Shown here in pieces: positions 1 through 5,409 of a stretch of DNA of 5,738 bases. Every line of letters begins with the position of its first letter. Position 1 is the stretch's first letter. The notes below the pieces were generated by a model. It made no database searches and had not been told where the DNA came from. It saw only the letters and a program-made list of their open reading frames with translations. The translations under genes and the position numbers were made by a program. Source of the DNA: an uncultured Rubrobacteraceae bacterium (lineage in GTDB: Bacteria > Actinomycetota > Rubrobacteria > Rubrobacterales > Rubrobacteraceae); contig CADCVI010000197.1 of NCBI GenBank assembly GCA_902806105.1, positions 1 through 5,738 on the forward strand, in the 5' to 3' direction.

Positions 1-772
1 TGCGGGTGTAGCGCGGGTCGACGTGTATGACCGTGGCCCCCCGCATCCGCGCCTCCATCACCCACTGGAACCCGACGGGGTGGTTCTCGGCCATGTTCGA
101 GCCGATGTCCACTATGCAGTCGGAGTTGGCGAGGTCCTGCTGGAAGGTGGTCGCCCCTCCCCTACCGAACGAGGTCCCGAGACCCGGGACCGTGGAGGAG
201 TGTCATATCCGGGCCTGGTTCTCTATCTGGATCGCACCGGCGGCCGTGAAGAACTTCTTTATGAGGTAGTTCTCTTCGTTGTCCAGCGTGGCGCCGCCGA
301 GGTGGGCGAAGCCCAGTGTTCGGTGGAGGTGGCGGCCCTCCTCGTCTTCGTCCTCCCACGTCTCCCCGCGGGTCTCTATGAGGCGGTCGGCGATCATGCC
401 GACGGCGGTGTCGAGGTCCAACTCCTCCCACTCCCTGGAGTGGGGCCTGCGGTACTTGACCTTGTACTCGCGGATGGGGCTCTGGATAAAGTTGCGCGAG
501 GCGGCCCCTTTCGGGCAGAGCCTGCCGCGCGAGATCGGGCTTTCCGGGTCGCCCTCTATCTGGGTGACCTCGCCGTCCTTCACGAAGATCCTCTGCCCGC
601 ACCCCACGGCGCAGTACGGGCAGACGGACTTCGTCACGTAGTCGGCTTCCGCCGTGCGCGGCTTGAGGTGCGCCTGGCGGGAGGATTGCGCCGCCTTGCC
701 CAGCCCCAGCCGGTCACCGCCGCGCAACTGCCTGACTACCGACCAGGCCGGGATCAGATCTCGTATCCCCAC
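1..772 (-). CDS. fdnG: Selenocysteine-containing formate dehydrogenase, alpha (catalytic) subunit, N-terminal 257 residues
   Basis: Molybdenum/tungsten bis-MGD enzyme oxidising formate to CO2; electrons leave through a [4Fe-4S] cluster, normally to an iron-sulfur beta subunit (not in the window). From the GTG at 772-770, cluster cysteines are C51, C54, C58 (CPYCAVGC) and C86 (RLCPKG, with the conserved Lys). Residues 183-189 (ENQARI preceded by I) lead into in-frame TGA at 203-205 = residue 190, then His and HSSTVPGLGTSFGRGG, and the MGD-binding stretch GSNMAENHPVGF. This aligns with E. coli FdnG around NQARV-Sec-HGPTV, so TGA is read as selenocysteine. The GTG start is chosen for its AAGGAGG site and because remembered relatives begin at GIRDLIPAW; in-frame sequence further upstream looks non-coding. 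No twin-arginine signal is visible from this start, unlike E. coli FdnG, so a cytoplasmic location is inferred. The gene runs off the left edge; the family is usually about 1000 residues. Confidence 0.95.
173..191 (-). promoter_or_regulatory. Bacterial SECIS hairpin directing Sec insertion at the TGA
   Basis: On the minus strand the transcript reads GGUCCCG-GGUCU-CGGGACC: a perfect 7-bp stem with a 5-nt loop, starting 11 nt after the UGA (18 nt from UGA to loop). E. coli fdhF has the same 11-nt spacing and the same GGUCU loop, the part bound by SelB domain IV. The E. coli bulged U in the stem is not present here. A possible lower stem pairs 194-200 with 154-160 (CUCCUCC with GGAGGGG, one G-U pair), which would extend the element almost to the UGA. 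The hairpin lies within coding sequence and is translated as part of TVPGLGT. Confidence 0.88.
203..205 (-). other. In-frame TGA codon recoded as selenocysteine
   Basis: This TGA is residue 190 of the formate dehydrogenase. It sits between family-conserved ENQARI and H-SSTVPGLGTSFGRG, at the place of Sec196 of E. coli FdnG (Sec140 of FdhF). The frame stays open and conserved for the remaining 67 codons to the window edge, which rules out an ordinary stop. Sec would be the molybdenum ligand, followed by the catalytic His. Decoding needs selA, selB, selC and selD, none of which is in this window. Confidence 0.93.
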
Positions 773-776
773 GCGC

Positions 777-783
777 CCTCCTT
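777..783 (-). promoter_or_regulatory. Ribosome-binding site deciding the formate dehydrogenase GTG start
   Basis: Minus-strand AAGGAGG ends 4 nt before the GTG at 772-770. It supports this GTG over the in-frame ATG at 1078-1076, which would add 102 residues of low-complexity, Gly/Pro/Arg-rich sequence unlike any formate dehydrogenase. Confidence 0.8.
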
Positions 784-1098
784 CCGCTCGAACCTTGCAA
801 CCCGTCGCCTCCGGGTCGGCTCTGGAGATGCCCGAGGGTCCGCCGCTTCGCCACGGTCGGGGCCTCGGTCCCTCCGAAGGCGCGGAGCCCGGCACGCCTC
901 CCTTACATGGCCGGTGCCCACCTTTTACGCCGCAAACGCCTTTGAGGCGGCCGGCCCTCGGTGATCCCATTGTCTGAGGTTCCTGCGGTCTCCCTGTAAA
1001 GCCGGGGTTAAGAGACCGTAAGGATTCGAAGATACGTGAACCTACCCACATTGTTGACCCTGGGACGCCACGCCTCAATGCATCTTTCGGGCCATTGT

Positions 1099-1138
1099 CG
1101 GGCCGGCGGGCCCCCGTTTTCGCGCGTGCTCCGGCCCG
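1099..1138 (-). terminator. Possible transcription terminator after the YdbC-like reductase
   Basis: Starts about 10 nt past the TAG at 1150-1148. The stem is CGGGCCGG/CCGGCCCG, perfect over 8 bp, with a 24-nt loop. There is no U tract, so an intrinsic terminator is doubtful. In DNA this rich in GC, such repeats also arise by chance. Confidence 0.2.
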
Positions 1139-1147
1139 GCGGTTCCC

Positions 1148-2023
1148 CTAGCCGGAGACCTCGGAGAGCTCGGCGTACTCGTCGTCCGAGAGTTCCAGCG
1201 AGGCCCCGGCGACGTTCTCTTCGAGGTGGGCGACCGAGGAGGTGCCCGGTATCGGGAGCATCACCGGCGAGCGGCGGAGCAGCCAGGCGAGGGCGACCTG
1301 TCCGGGGGTGGCCTCGTGGTTGGCGGCGATCTCGTCCACCGGGCCGCCCGGCCGGGAGAGGGAGCCGGAGGCGAGCGGGAACCACGGGATAAAGGCGATC
1401 CCGTCCGACTCGCACGCCTCCAGCACGTCTTCGGAGCCCCGGTCGGTGAGGTTGTAGCGGTTCTGCACGGAGACGATCGGGACTATCTGCTGCGCCTGCC
1501 GCAGCTCGTCCACCCCGACCTCGGAGAGCCCGACGTGGCGTACCTTGCCCTCGTCCCTGAGATCCGACATGGTGCCGAGCGACTCCTCGACCGGCACCTC
1601 GGGGTCTATGCGATGGAGTTGGTAGAGGTCTATCGTCTCCAGCTTCAGACGCCTCAGGCTGCCCTCGATGGCCTCCCTTATGTGCTCGGGGCGGCCGTTG
1701 GGCCTCCAGTCCCCTGGCCCGGGGCGCACGAGGCCGGCCTTCGTGGCGATCACCACGTCCTCCGGGTAGGGCGCGAGCGTCTCGCCGATGAGGCGCTCGG
1801 AGACGTCGGGACCGTAGGAGTCGGCGGTGTCTATGAGGTTTATGCCGAGCTCCAGGCAGCGCCTGAGGACCCTCTTGGCCTCCTCTGGGTCCTCCGGCTC
1901 GCCCCAGATGCCCTCGCCCGTGATCCTCATGGCCCCGTAGCCGAGGCGGTTCACCTCCAGGTCGCCGCCCAGCGCGAAGGTTCCTGCTCCGGCCGCGTCC
2001 TGCGTCGTGTTGCGCTCTGTCAT
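1148..2023 (-). CDS. Aldo/keto reductase, YdbC-like subgroup
   Basis: NAD(P)H-dependent reductase of aldehydes or ketones with a (beta/alpha)8 barrel, presumably cytosolic; the substrate cannot be read from sequence. The 291 residues show the AKR signature: NRLGYGAMRI (25-34), then the catalytic tetrad D65 and Y70 (DTADSYG), K95 (TKAG) and H137 (QLHRID). The C-terminal cofactor region IPGTSSVAHLEEN (258-270) matches E. coli YdbC almost exactly, as do NRLGYGAM and VALAWLLRRSP, so it belongs nearer YdbC than the AKR13-type gene upstream. The ATG start has AGGGAGG (2030-2036) 6 nt before it. It ends in TAG. The nearest upstream gene, the SDR, is 233 bp away on the same strand, so it may be co-transcribed or have its own promoter; I saw no clear promoter in that gap. 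Confidence 0.93.
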   Translation of the reverse strand: MTERNTTQDAAGAGTFALGGDLEVNRLGYGAMRITGEGIWGEPEDPEEAKRVLRRCLELGINLIDTADSYGPDVSERLIGETLAPYPEDVVIATKAGLVRPGPGDWRPNGRPEHIREAIEGSLRRLKLETIDLYQLHRIDPEVPVEESLGTMSDLRDEGKVRHVGLSEVGVDELRQAQQIVPIVSVQNRYNLTDRGSEDVLEACESDGIAFIPWFPLASGSLSRPGGPVDEIAANHEATPGQVALAWLLRRSPVMLPIPGTSSVAHLEENVAGASLELSDDEYAELSEVSG

Positions 2024-2256
2024 CGTTTGCCTCCCTTTCGGTATCGGCGGTGGGCTCCGGGATAGCCGCCAGTGGCGCTTCGCGGCGACCCCGGCGGACG
2101 TACCCGCTGCCGCCTTCCGGCAATCCCGGCCGGGGACCCGCCCGCCCGGCGACCGGCTCGCGGGGGCCCCGCGGCGAAGGTACGGCGCGTGATCGTGGCG
2201 TCCCCGTTCTGCCCGGGAAGGTGTCCTACCCGCAATGGAATCCGGGTCCTTGGCCG

Positions 2257-3051
2257 CTACCGCGGGTGCATACCGCCGTCCACCGAGAAGGTCTGGGCCG
2301 TCACGTAGGGGTTCGTGACGAGGGCGTGGACCGCCCCGGCGACCTCCTCCGGCCGGCCGAGCCTGCCCACGGGTACCCGCCGCGCGAGCTCCGAGCGCGA
2401 GCCGGTGTCGCCCGGCAGCGTCTCCCCTCCCTCGATGAGGGCGGGTGCCACGGCGTTCACCGTCACGCCGTGCGGGGCGAGCGGGACGGCGAGAGCCCGC
2501 GCCAGGCCCACGAGGGCGGCCTTGGAGGCCGTGTAGTGCGGGCCGACGATGCCGCCGGTGAACGCCGCGACCGACGAGACGAGGACGACGCGGCCCCAGC
2601 CGCGCTCCCGCATGCCGGGGGTGAGCCTTCTGGCTAGCAGGAAGGCGGGCCTGAGGTTCACCTCCATGACCCGATCCCAGTCCTCGACCGTGACCTCCTC
2701 CAGGCCCTGCGGCGGCGCGATGCCGGCGTTGCTCACGAGCACGTCCACCGGACCGAGAGAATCCTCGGTCTCCCGGGCCAGCGCCTCCGAGACCTCCGGG
2801 TCTCCCACGTCGCCGCCCACGCAGATCGCCCTTCGGCCAAGGGACCTCACGCCTGCGGCCACCCTCTCGGCGGCCGCGCCGTCGGTCCCGTAGCCTACGG
2901 CCACGTCGGCCCCGGTCTCGGACAGGCGCCTGGCCACGGCAGCCCCGATGCCGCGGCTGGCGCCCGTGACCAACGCCACGCGTCCTTCAAGGTCCAAGCT
3001 CACCCCCGCGGGGCCATGGGACGGCCTCTGAGGAGGCGGCCCCTTGCCCAT
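2257..3051 (-). CDS. Short-chain dehydrogenase/reductase, FabG-like
   Basis: Classical SDR, 264 residues: Rossmann-fold NAD(P)(H) oxidoreductase acting on a carbonyl or alcohol. Cofactor motif TGASRGIG at 29-36, D81, NAG at 108-110, then the catalytic set N132, S160, Y173 and K177 (YTASK). Arg in TGASRGIG and no acidic residue at the end of beta-2 (VAVGYGTDG) suggest NADPH rather than NADH. The C terminus has the usual SVDGGM. The start at 3051 has AGGAG 4 nt upstream and lies 7 nt after the neighbouring reductase, arguing for translational coupling. It gives an unusual Pro-rich 16-residue prefix; GTG at 3003-3001 would give the typical family N terminus but has only a poor binding site. It resembles 3-oxoacyl-ACP reductase, but with no other fatty-acid genes nearby a biosynthetic fabG role is unlikely. 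Confidence 0.93.
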   Translation of the reverse strand: MGKGPPPQRPSHGPAGVSLDLEGRVALVTGASRGIGAAVARRLSETGADVAVGYGTDGAAAERVAAGVRSLGRRAICVGGDVGDPEVSEALARETEDSLGPVDVLVSNAGIAPPQGLEEVTVEDWDRVMEVNLRPAFLLARRLTPGMRERGWGRVVLVSSVAAFTGGIVGPHYTASKAALVGLARALAVPLAPHGVTVNAVAPALIEGGETLPGDTGSRSELARRVPVGRLGRPEEVAGAVHALVTNPYVTAQTFSVDGGMHPR

Positions 3052-3055
3052 CCGG

Positions 3056-3061
3056 CTCCTA
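3056..3061 (-). promoter_or_regulatory. Ribosome-binding site overlapping the upstream stop codon
   Basis: Minus-strand TAGGAG: its first three bases are the TAG stop of the AKR13-like reductase, and AGGAG lies 4 nt before the SDR ATG (3051-3049). Ribosomes finishing the reductase would sit on the SDR initiation site, so the two are probably translated in a coupled way from one mRNA. Confidence 0.7.
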
Positions 3062-4045
3062 GCGGTTGACCGACTGCATCCCCGCTTCGGGGTAGCGCTC
3101 GCCGGCGGCCGCGCCCGCCGGGGCCGCCTCCGCGATGCGCCCGAGGTCCTCGTCTGTCAGCCGGACATCGAGCGCTCCGACGTTCTCCTCCAGGTACTTG
3201 CGGCGCTTGGTGCCGGGGATGGGGACGATGTCCTGCCCTTGCGCGAGCAGCCAGGCGAGGGCGAGCTGGCCCGGCGTCGCGCCCTTCTCGGAGGCGATCT
3301 CGCGCACCCTCTCCACGAGCTCTAGGTTCCTCTGGAAGTTCTCACCCTGGAAACGCGGCGAGCCGCGCCTGAAGTCGTCCTCTTCGAAGTCGTCGGGGCT
3401 CTGGATCTGGCCTGTAAGGAAGCCGCGCCCGAGCGGGCTGTAGGGTACGAAGCCGATCCCGAGCTCCCGGCAGGTCGGCAGTATCTCGTCCTCGACGTCC
3501 CGGCTCCACAGGCTGTACTCCGTCTGCAGCGCCGAGATCGGGTGCACGGCGTGCGCCTTGCGGATGGTCCCGGGGGCGGCCTCCGAGATCCCGAGGAAGC
3601 GCACCTTGCCCGCCTCGACGAGCTCCTTCATCGCCCCGAAAGTCTCCTCGACCGGGGTATCCGGGTCTACGCGGTGCTGGTAGTAGAGGTCTATGTGGTC
3701 GACCCCGAGGCGCCGAAGCGACGCGTCGCAGGCCTCCCTCACGTAGTCGGGGTCTCCGCTGATGCCTAGCCTCTCGCCGTTCTCCCCGCGCACGTTGCCG
3801 AATTTGGTGGCGAGCACCACGTCGTCCCGACGGCCCTCTATGGCCCTGCCGACGAGCCTCTCGTTCGTGAACGGGCCGTACATGTCGGCGGTGTCGAGAA
3901 ACGTCACGCCGAGATCCAGGGCGCGGTGGATCGTGGCGGTCGCCTCATCCTCGTCGCCCGTGCCGTAGAACTCGCTCATCCCCATACACCCGAGACCGAG
4001 GGCCGAGACCTCGAGTCCCCCTCCGCCGAGCTTGCGCTTCTCCAC
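3059..4045 (-). CDS. Aldo/keto reductase, AKR13-like
   Basis: NAD(P)H-dependent carbonyl reductase of 328 residues, presumably cytosolic. From the GTG at 4045-4043 it begins (M)[27 protein letters not shown], the usual N terminus of this subgroup. The catalytic tetrad is D51 and Y56 (DTADMYG), K81 (TKFG) and H124 (YYQHRVD). [12 protein letters not shown] at 201-212 and [18 protein letters not shown] near 274-291 form the NADP-binding end, and the tail [14 protein letters not shown] is typical. The start is set by AAGGAGG 5 nt upstream; a longer frame reaching 4315 adds sequence unlike any AKR. It heads a two-gene unit with the SDR. Only about a general fold's worth of similarity links it to the YdbC-like reductase downstream, so the two are distinct subgroups rather than a recent duplication. 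The substrate is unknown. Confidence 0.95.
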   Translation of the reverse strand: MEKRKLGGGGLEVSALGLGCMGMSEFYGTGDEDEATATIHRALDLGVTFLDTADMYGPFTNERLVGRAIEGRRDDVVLATKFGNVRGENGERLGISGDPDYVREACDASLRRLGVDHIDLYYQHRVDPDTPVEETFGAMKELVEAGKVRFLGISEAAPGTIRKAHAVHPISALQTEYSLWSRDVEDEILPTCRELGIGFVPYSPLGRGFLTGQIQSPDDFEEDDFRRGSPRFQGENFQRNLELVERVREIASEKGATPGQLALAWLLAQGQDIVPIPGTKRRKYLEENVGALDVRLTDEDLGRIAEAAPAGAAAGERYPEAGMQSVNR

Positions 4046-4050
4046 GAATG

Positions 4051-4057
4051 CCTCCTT
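4051..4057 (-). promoter_or_regulatory. Ribosome-binding site deciding the AKR13-like GTG start
   Basis: AAGGAGG on the minus strand, 5 nt before GTG 4045-4043. No ATG is available near the family-typical N terminus, so this site decides the start. Confidence 0.8.
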
Positions 4058-4083
4058 CTGAAATGGTTGCCGTATACGCGGCC

Positions 4084-4111
4084 TAGTTAGCCCAAACCGG
4101 GCCCCGGTAAA
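4084..4111 (-). promoter_or_regulatory. Weak candidate promoter/operator of the reductase-SDR unit
   Basis: An AT-richer patch upstream of the reductase reads TTTACC (4106-4111), 16 bp, TAACTA (4084-4089) on the minus strand. The -35-like box matches 4 of 6 bases and the -10-like box is poor. A perfect palindrome with 6-bp arms, ACCGGG-C-CCCGGT on the plus strand (4096-4108), overlaps the -35-like box and spacer, where a repressor could bind. Promoter and operator are both inferred. Confidence 0.22.
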
Positions 4112-4411
4112 CACCGAAGGCCCGGGCCACCGCCGCTTCGGGGACCCGTCCACGGGGCCACTTTTCGCCGGCAGGCCCCCGGTACCCGCTTCGAGCCTAG
4201 CGAGTACCCGGCCCGGCCGGTTGCGCGTACCGGCTACGCCCTTGGGGTGCTCGGGGGCGGCGCTGGACGGACGGACGTCTCGCGCTCGCGGACGGCCCCT
4301 CCCGGTGGCCCGCACGGGGCACCATCCGATCGATCTTCCATTTCGTGATCTTCCGGGAGAGTCGCCATGGGTGGCTTCCCCCGGTTCCGGTGCGTACCGG
4401 TCCGATCCCGT

Positions 4412-5230
4412 CTACACCCCGGCGAAGAAACGCGCCAGCTCTTCCCCGACCTTCCCAGGGTCGTCCTCCATCGGGATGTGGCGCGCGCCGGGGACGGCGA
4501 CGAGGCGTGCGTTCGGCATCTCGCGCTCGAGACGCCTCGCGTACCCGACGGGCTGGAACTCGTCTTCCTCGCCCCAAAGAAGAAGCGTGGGCAGATCGAG
4601 TTCCTTGAGGGGCTCGACGAGGTCCTGCGTGTATCGGGCGTCGGCGGCGGCGGCCATCGCCGTCCACGAGCGCGTGCCGTCCTCGGTGCGCCACGGGGAG
4701 AGGTACTCTTCTTCCTCGGACGGGGAGAGTCGCCTGGCGAGCGCCTTGCGCATGGACCCCCGTCTCGCGTCCACCAGCTCTTCGGGGGTGATGCCCCGCG
4801 CGAGGTCCGGGTCGCGAAACCTGAGGACGGCGGGCACGGGCCAGGAGTCGTAGAGCACGCTGTTCACGAGCGCGAGCTTCGTGACCCGGCCCCGTCCGGA
4901 GACAGCGACGTGCTGGGCGACCGCCCCGCCGATGTCGTGCCCGGCGACGGCGAACTCCCCAAGCCCCATCGCGTCCGCGGCGCGCAGGACCAGCGAGGCC
5001 AGGGCGGGTACCGCGGCCTCCTCGGGTCCGAGCCGTCCGCCGGAGCGACCGAAGCCCGGGTAGTCGAGCGCGAAGACCTCGTTACCTTCGGCGATAGCGG
5101 GCACGACCGGCTGCCAGACGCGGCTCCAGAAGGTGCCGTGCAGGAGCAGCACGGGGGGTCCCTCGCCCGCGTGCAGGTAGCTGATCTCCCGTCCATCGAG
5201 TTCCAACGAGCGCCTGGAAACCCCGGTCAT
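4412..5230 (-). CDS. Alpha/beta-hydrolase with Asp nucleophile (epoxide hydrolase/haloalkane dehalogenase-like)
   Basis: A 272-residue single-domain alpha/beta-hydrolase, no signal peptide, so cytosolic. The oxyanion-hole motif is HGTFWS (31-36), preceded by PPVLLL. The nucleophile elbow is GHDIGG (98-102) with D99, not Ser, as in epoxide hydrolases and dehalogenases that form an ester intermediate. The acid is probably D223 in LLLWGEEDEF (217-225), and the base H251 in GARHIPMEDDP. The Trp that usually follows the nucleophile (GHDW) is Ile here, so neither dehalogenase nor classical epoxide hydrolase is certain; the reaction could also be C-C or ester hydrolysis. A cap domain lies around 130-205. 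ATG 5230-5228 has GGAAGGAG (5236-5243) 5 nt upstream; a longer frame to 5569 lacks family sequence. A TATATC at 5250-5255 could be a -10 box, but no good -35 accompanies it. Confidence 0.92.
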   Translation of the reverse strand: MTGVSRRSLELDGREISYLHAGEGPPVLLLHGTFWSRVWQPVVPAIAEGNEVFALDYPGFGRSGGRLGPEEAAVPALASLVLRAADAMGLGEFAVAGHDIGGAVAQHVAVSGRGRVTKLALVNSVLYDSWPVPAVLRFRDPDLARGITPEELVDARRGSMRKALARRLSPSEEEEYLSPWRTEDGTRSWTAMAAAADARYTQDLVEPLKELDLPTLLLWGEEDEFQPVGYARRLEREMPNARLVAVPGARHIPMEDDPGKVGEELARFFAGV

Positions 5231-5295
5231 CCGTGCTCCTTCCGTCGGTGATATAGGCCCGCTTTTGGGTCCATCGAACGGAGGCGTGCGCGTTC

Positions 5296-5328
5296 TCCCG
5301 GGACGCCCGCGCGGGGTGCCCGTACGGG
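5296..5328. repeat. Cluster of three short palindromes upstream of the hydrolase
   Basis: TCCCGGGA (5296-5303), CCCGCGCGGG (5306-5315) and CCCGTACGGG (5319-5328) follow each other in 33 bp. The last two share CCCG--CGGG and are 13 bp apart centre to centre. They sit 66-98 bp before the hydrolase ATG, a plausible operator position. GC-rich DNA yields such palindromes by chance, so function is unproven. Confidence 0.4.
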
Positions 5329-5409
5329 TGTCCGGTCGGGCGGACGGGGTCTCGTCGCGTCCCCGGAACCGCCGTCGCGCGCTCCGCCTCATCGCGCGCC
5401 TCCTCCACC

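Larger units (their letters stand above)
773..1147. other. 375-bp intergenic region upstream of formate dehydrogenase
   Basis: No convincing gene. From the reductase end it holds: a perfect 8-bp inverted repeat CGGGCCGG (1099-1106) / CCGGCCCG (1131-1138) just after the reductase stop, without a U run; a weak minus-strand promoter-like pair TTGAGG (1073-1078) and AACAAT (1050-1055) with a 17-bp spacer, each matching 4 of 6 consensus bases; an AT-richer island at about 1000-1070 that contrasts with its surroundings; a small hairpin CGCCT-CAA-AGGCG (937-949) followed by TTT in the minus direction; and hairpin CTCCG/CGGAG (872-887). If the promoter is real, the formate dehydrogenase mRNA has a leader of roughly 270 nt. 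Confidence 0.5.
4046..4411. other. 366-bp intergenic region between the hydrolase and the AKR13-like reductase
   Basis: No gene supported. Contents: the reductase ribosome-binding site (4051-4057); the weak promoter and palindrome (4084-4111); an inverted repeat CCGAAG (4114-4119) / CTTCGG (4136-4141) with a self-complementary CCCGGG in its loop; a direct repeat of GATCTTCC (4332-4339 and 4347-4354, 15 bp apart); and a short hairpin CCGGT/ACCGG (4387-4400) just past the hydrolase stop, without a U run. The frames that cross it are Arg/Pro/Gly-rich and show no family features. Confidence 0.5.

Noticed and set aside
203..205. TGA as a nonsense mutation making the formate dehydrogenase a pseudogene
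   Set aside because: It lies exactly at the Sec position, is followed by a canonical hairpin at the canonical distance, and the frame beyond is intact and conserved.
23..964. Long plus-strand frame antisense to the formate dehydrogenase
   Set aside because: Mirror frame of a strongly conserved gene in GC-rich DNA; low-complexity product with no recognisable motif.
1010..1045. tRNA-like TTCGAA segment
   Set aside because: A TTCGAATCC string resembles a T-loop, but no acceptor, D or anticodon arms can be built around it.
773..1078. Start of the formate dehydrogenase at ATG 1078-1076
   Set aside because: It would add 102 low-complexity residues with no family match; the GTG at 772 has AAGGAGG and the family-typical N terminus.
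1226..2065. Long plus-strand frame antisense to the YdbC-like reductase
   Set aside because: A shadow of a gene with complete catalytic motifs; no family features of its own.
1008..2123. Minus-strand 371-residue frame overlapping the YdbC-like reductase
   Set aside because: Arg/Pro/Gly-rich out-of-frame reading of the reductase gene.
2020..2235. Possible small minus-strand gene ending in an ATGA overlap with the reductase start
   Set aside because: TTG start without a ribosome-binding site, Arg/Gly/Pro-rich product and no family match; the ATGA overlap is probably chance.
2024..2256. Promoter or terminator in the SDR-reductase gap
   Set aside because: Hairpins such as ACCCG/CGGGT (2228-2247) and a near-palindrome of CGCGGGG exist, but none has a U run, and no -35/-10 pair of acceptable quality was found.
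4197..4694. Minus-strand frame bridging the hydrolase end and the intergenic gap
   Set aside because: Overlaps the hydrolase out of frame and has a highly basic, low-complexity product.
4367..5251. Long plus-strand frame antisense to the hydrolase
   Set aside because: A shadow frame; the minus-strand protein has a complete alpha/beta-hydrolase pattern.
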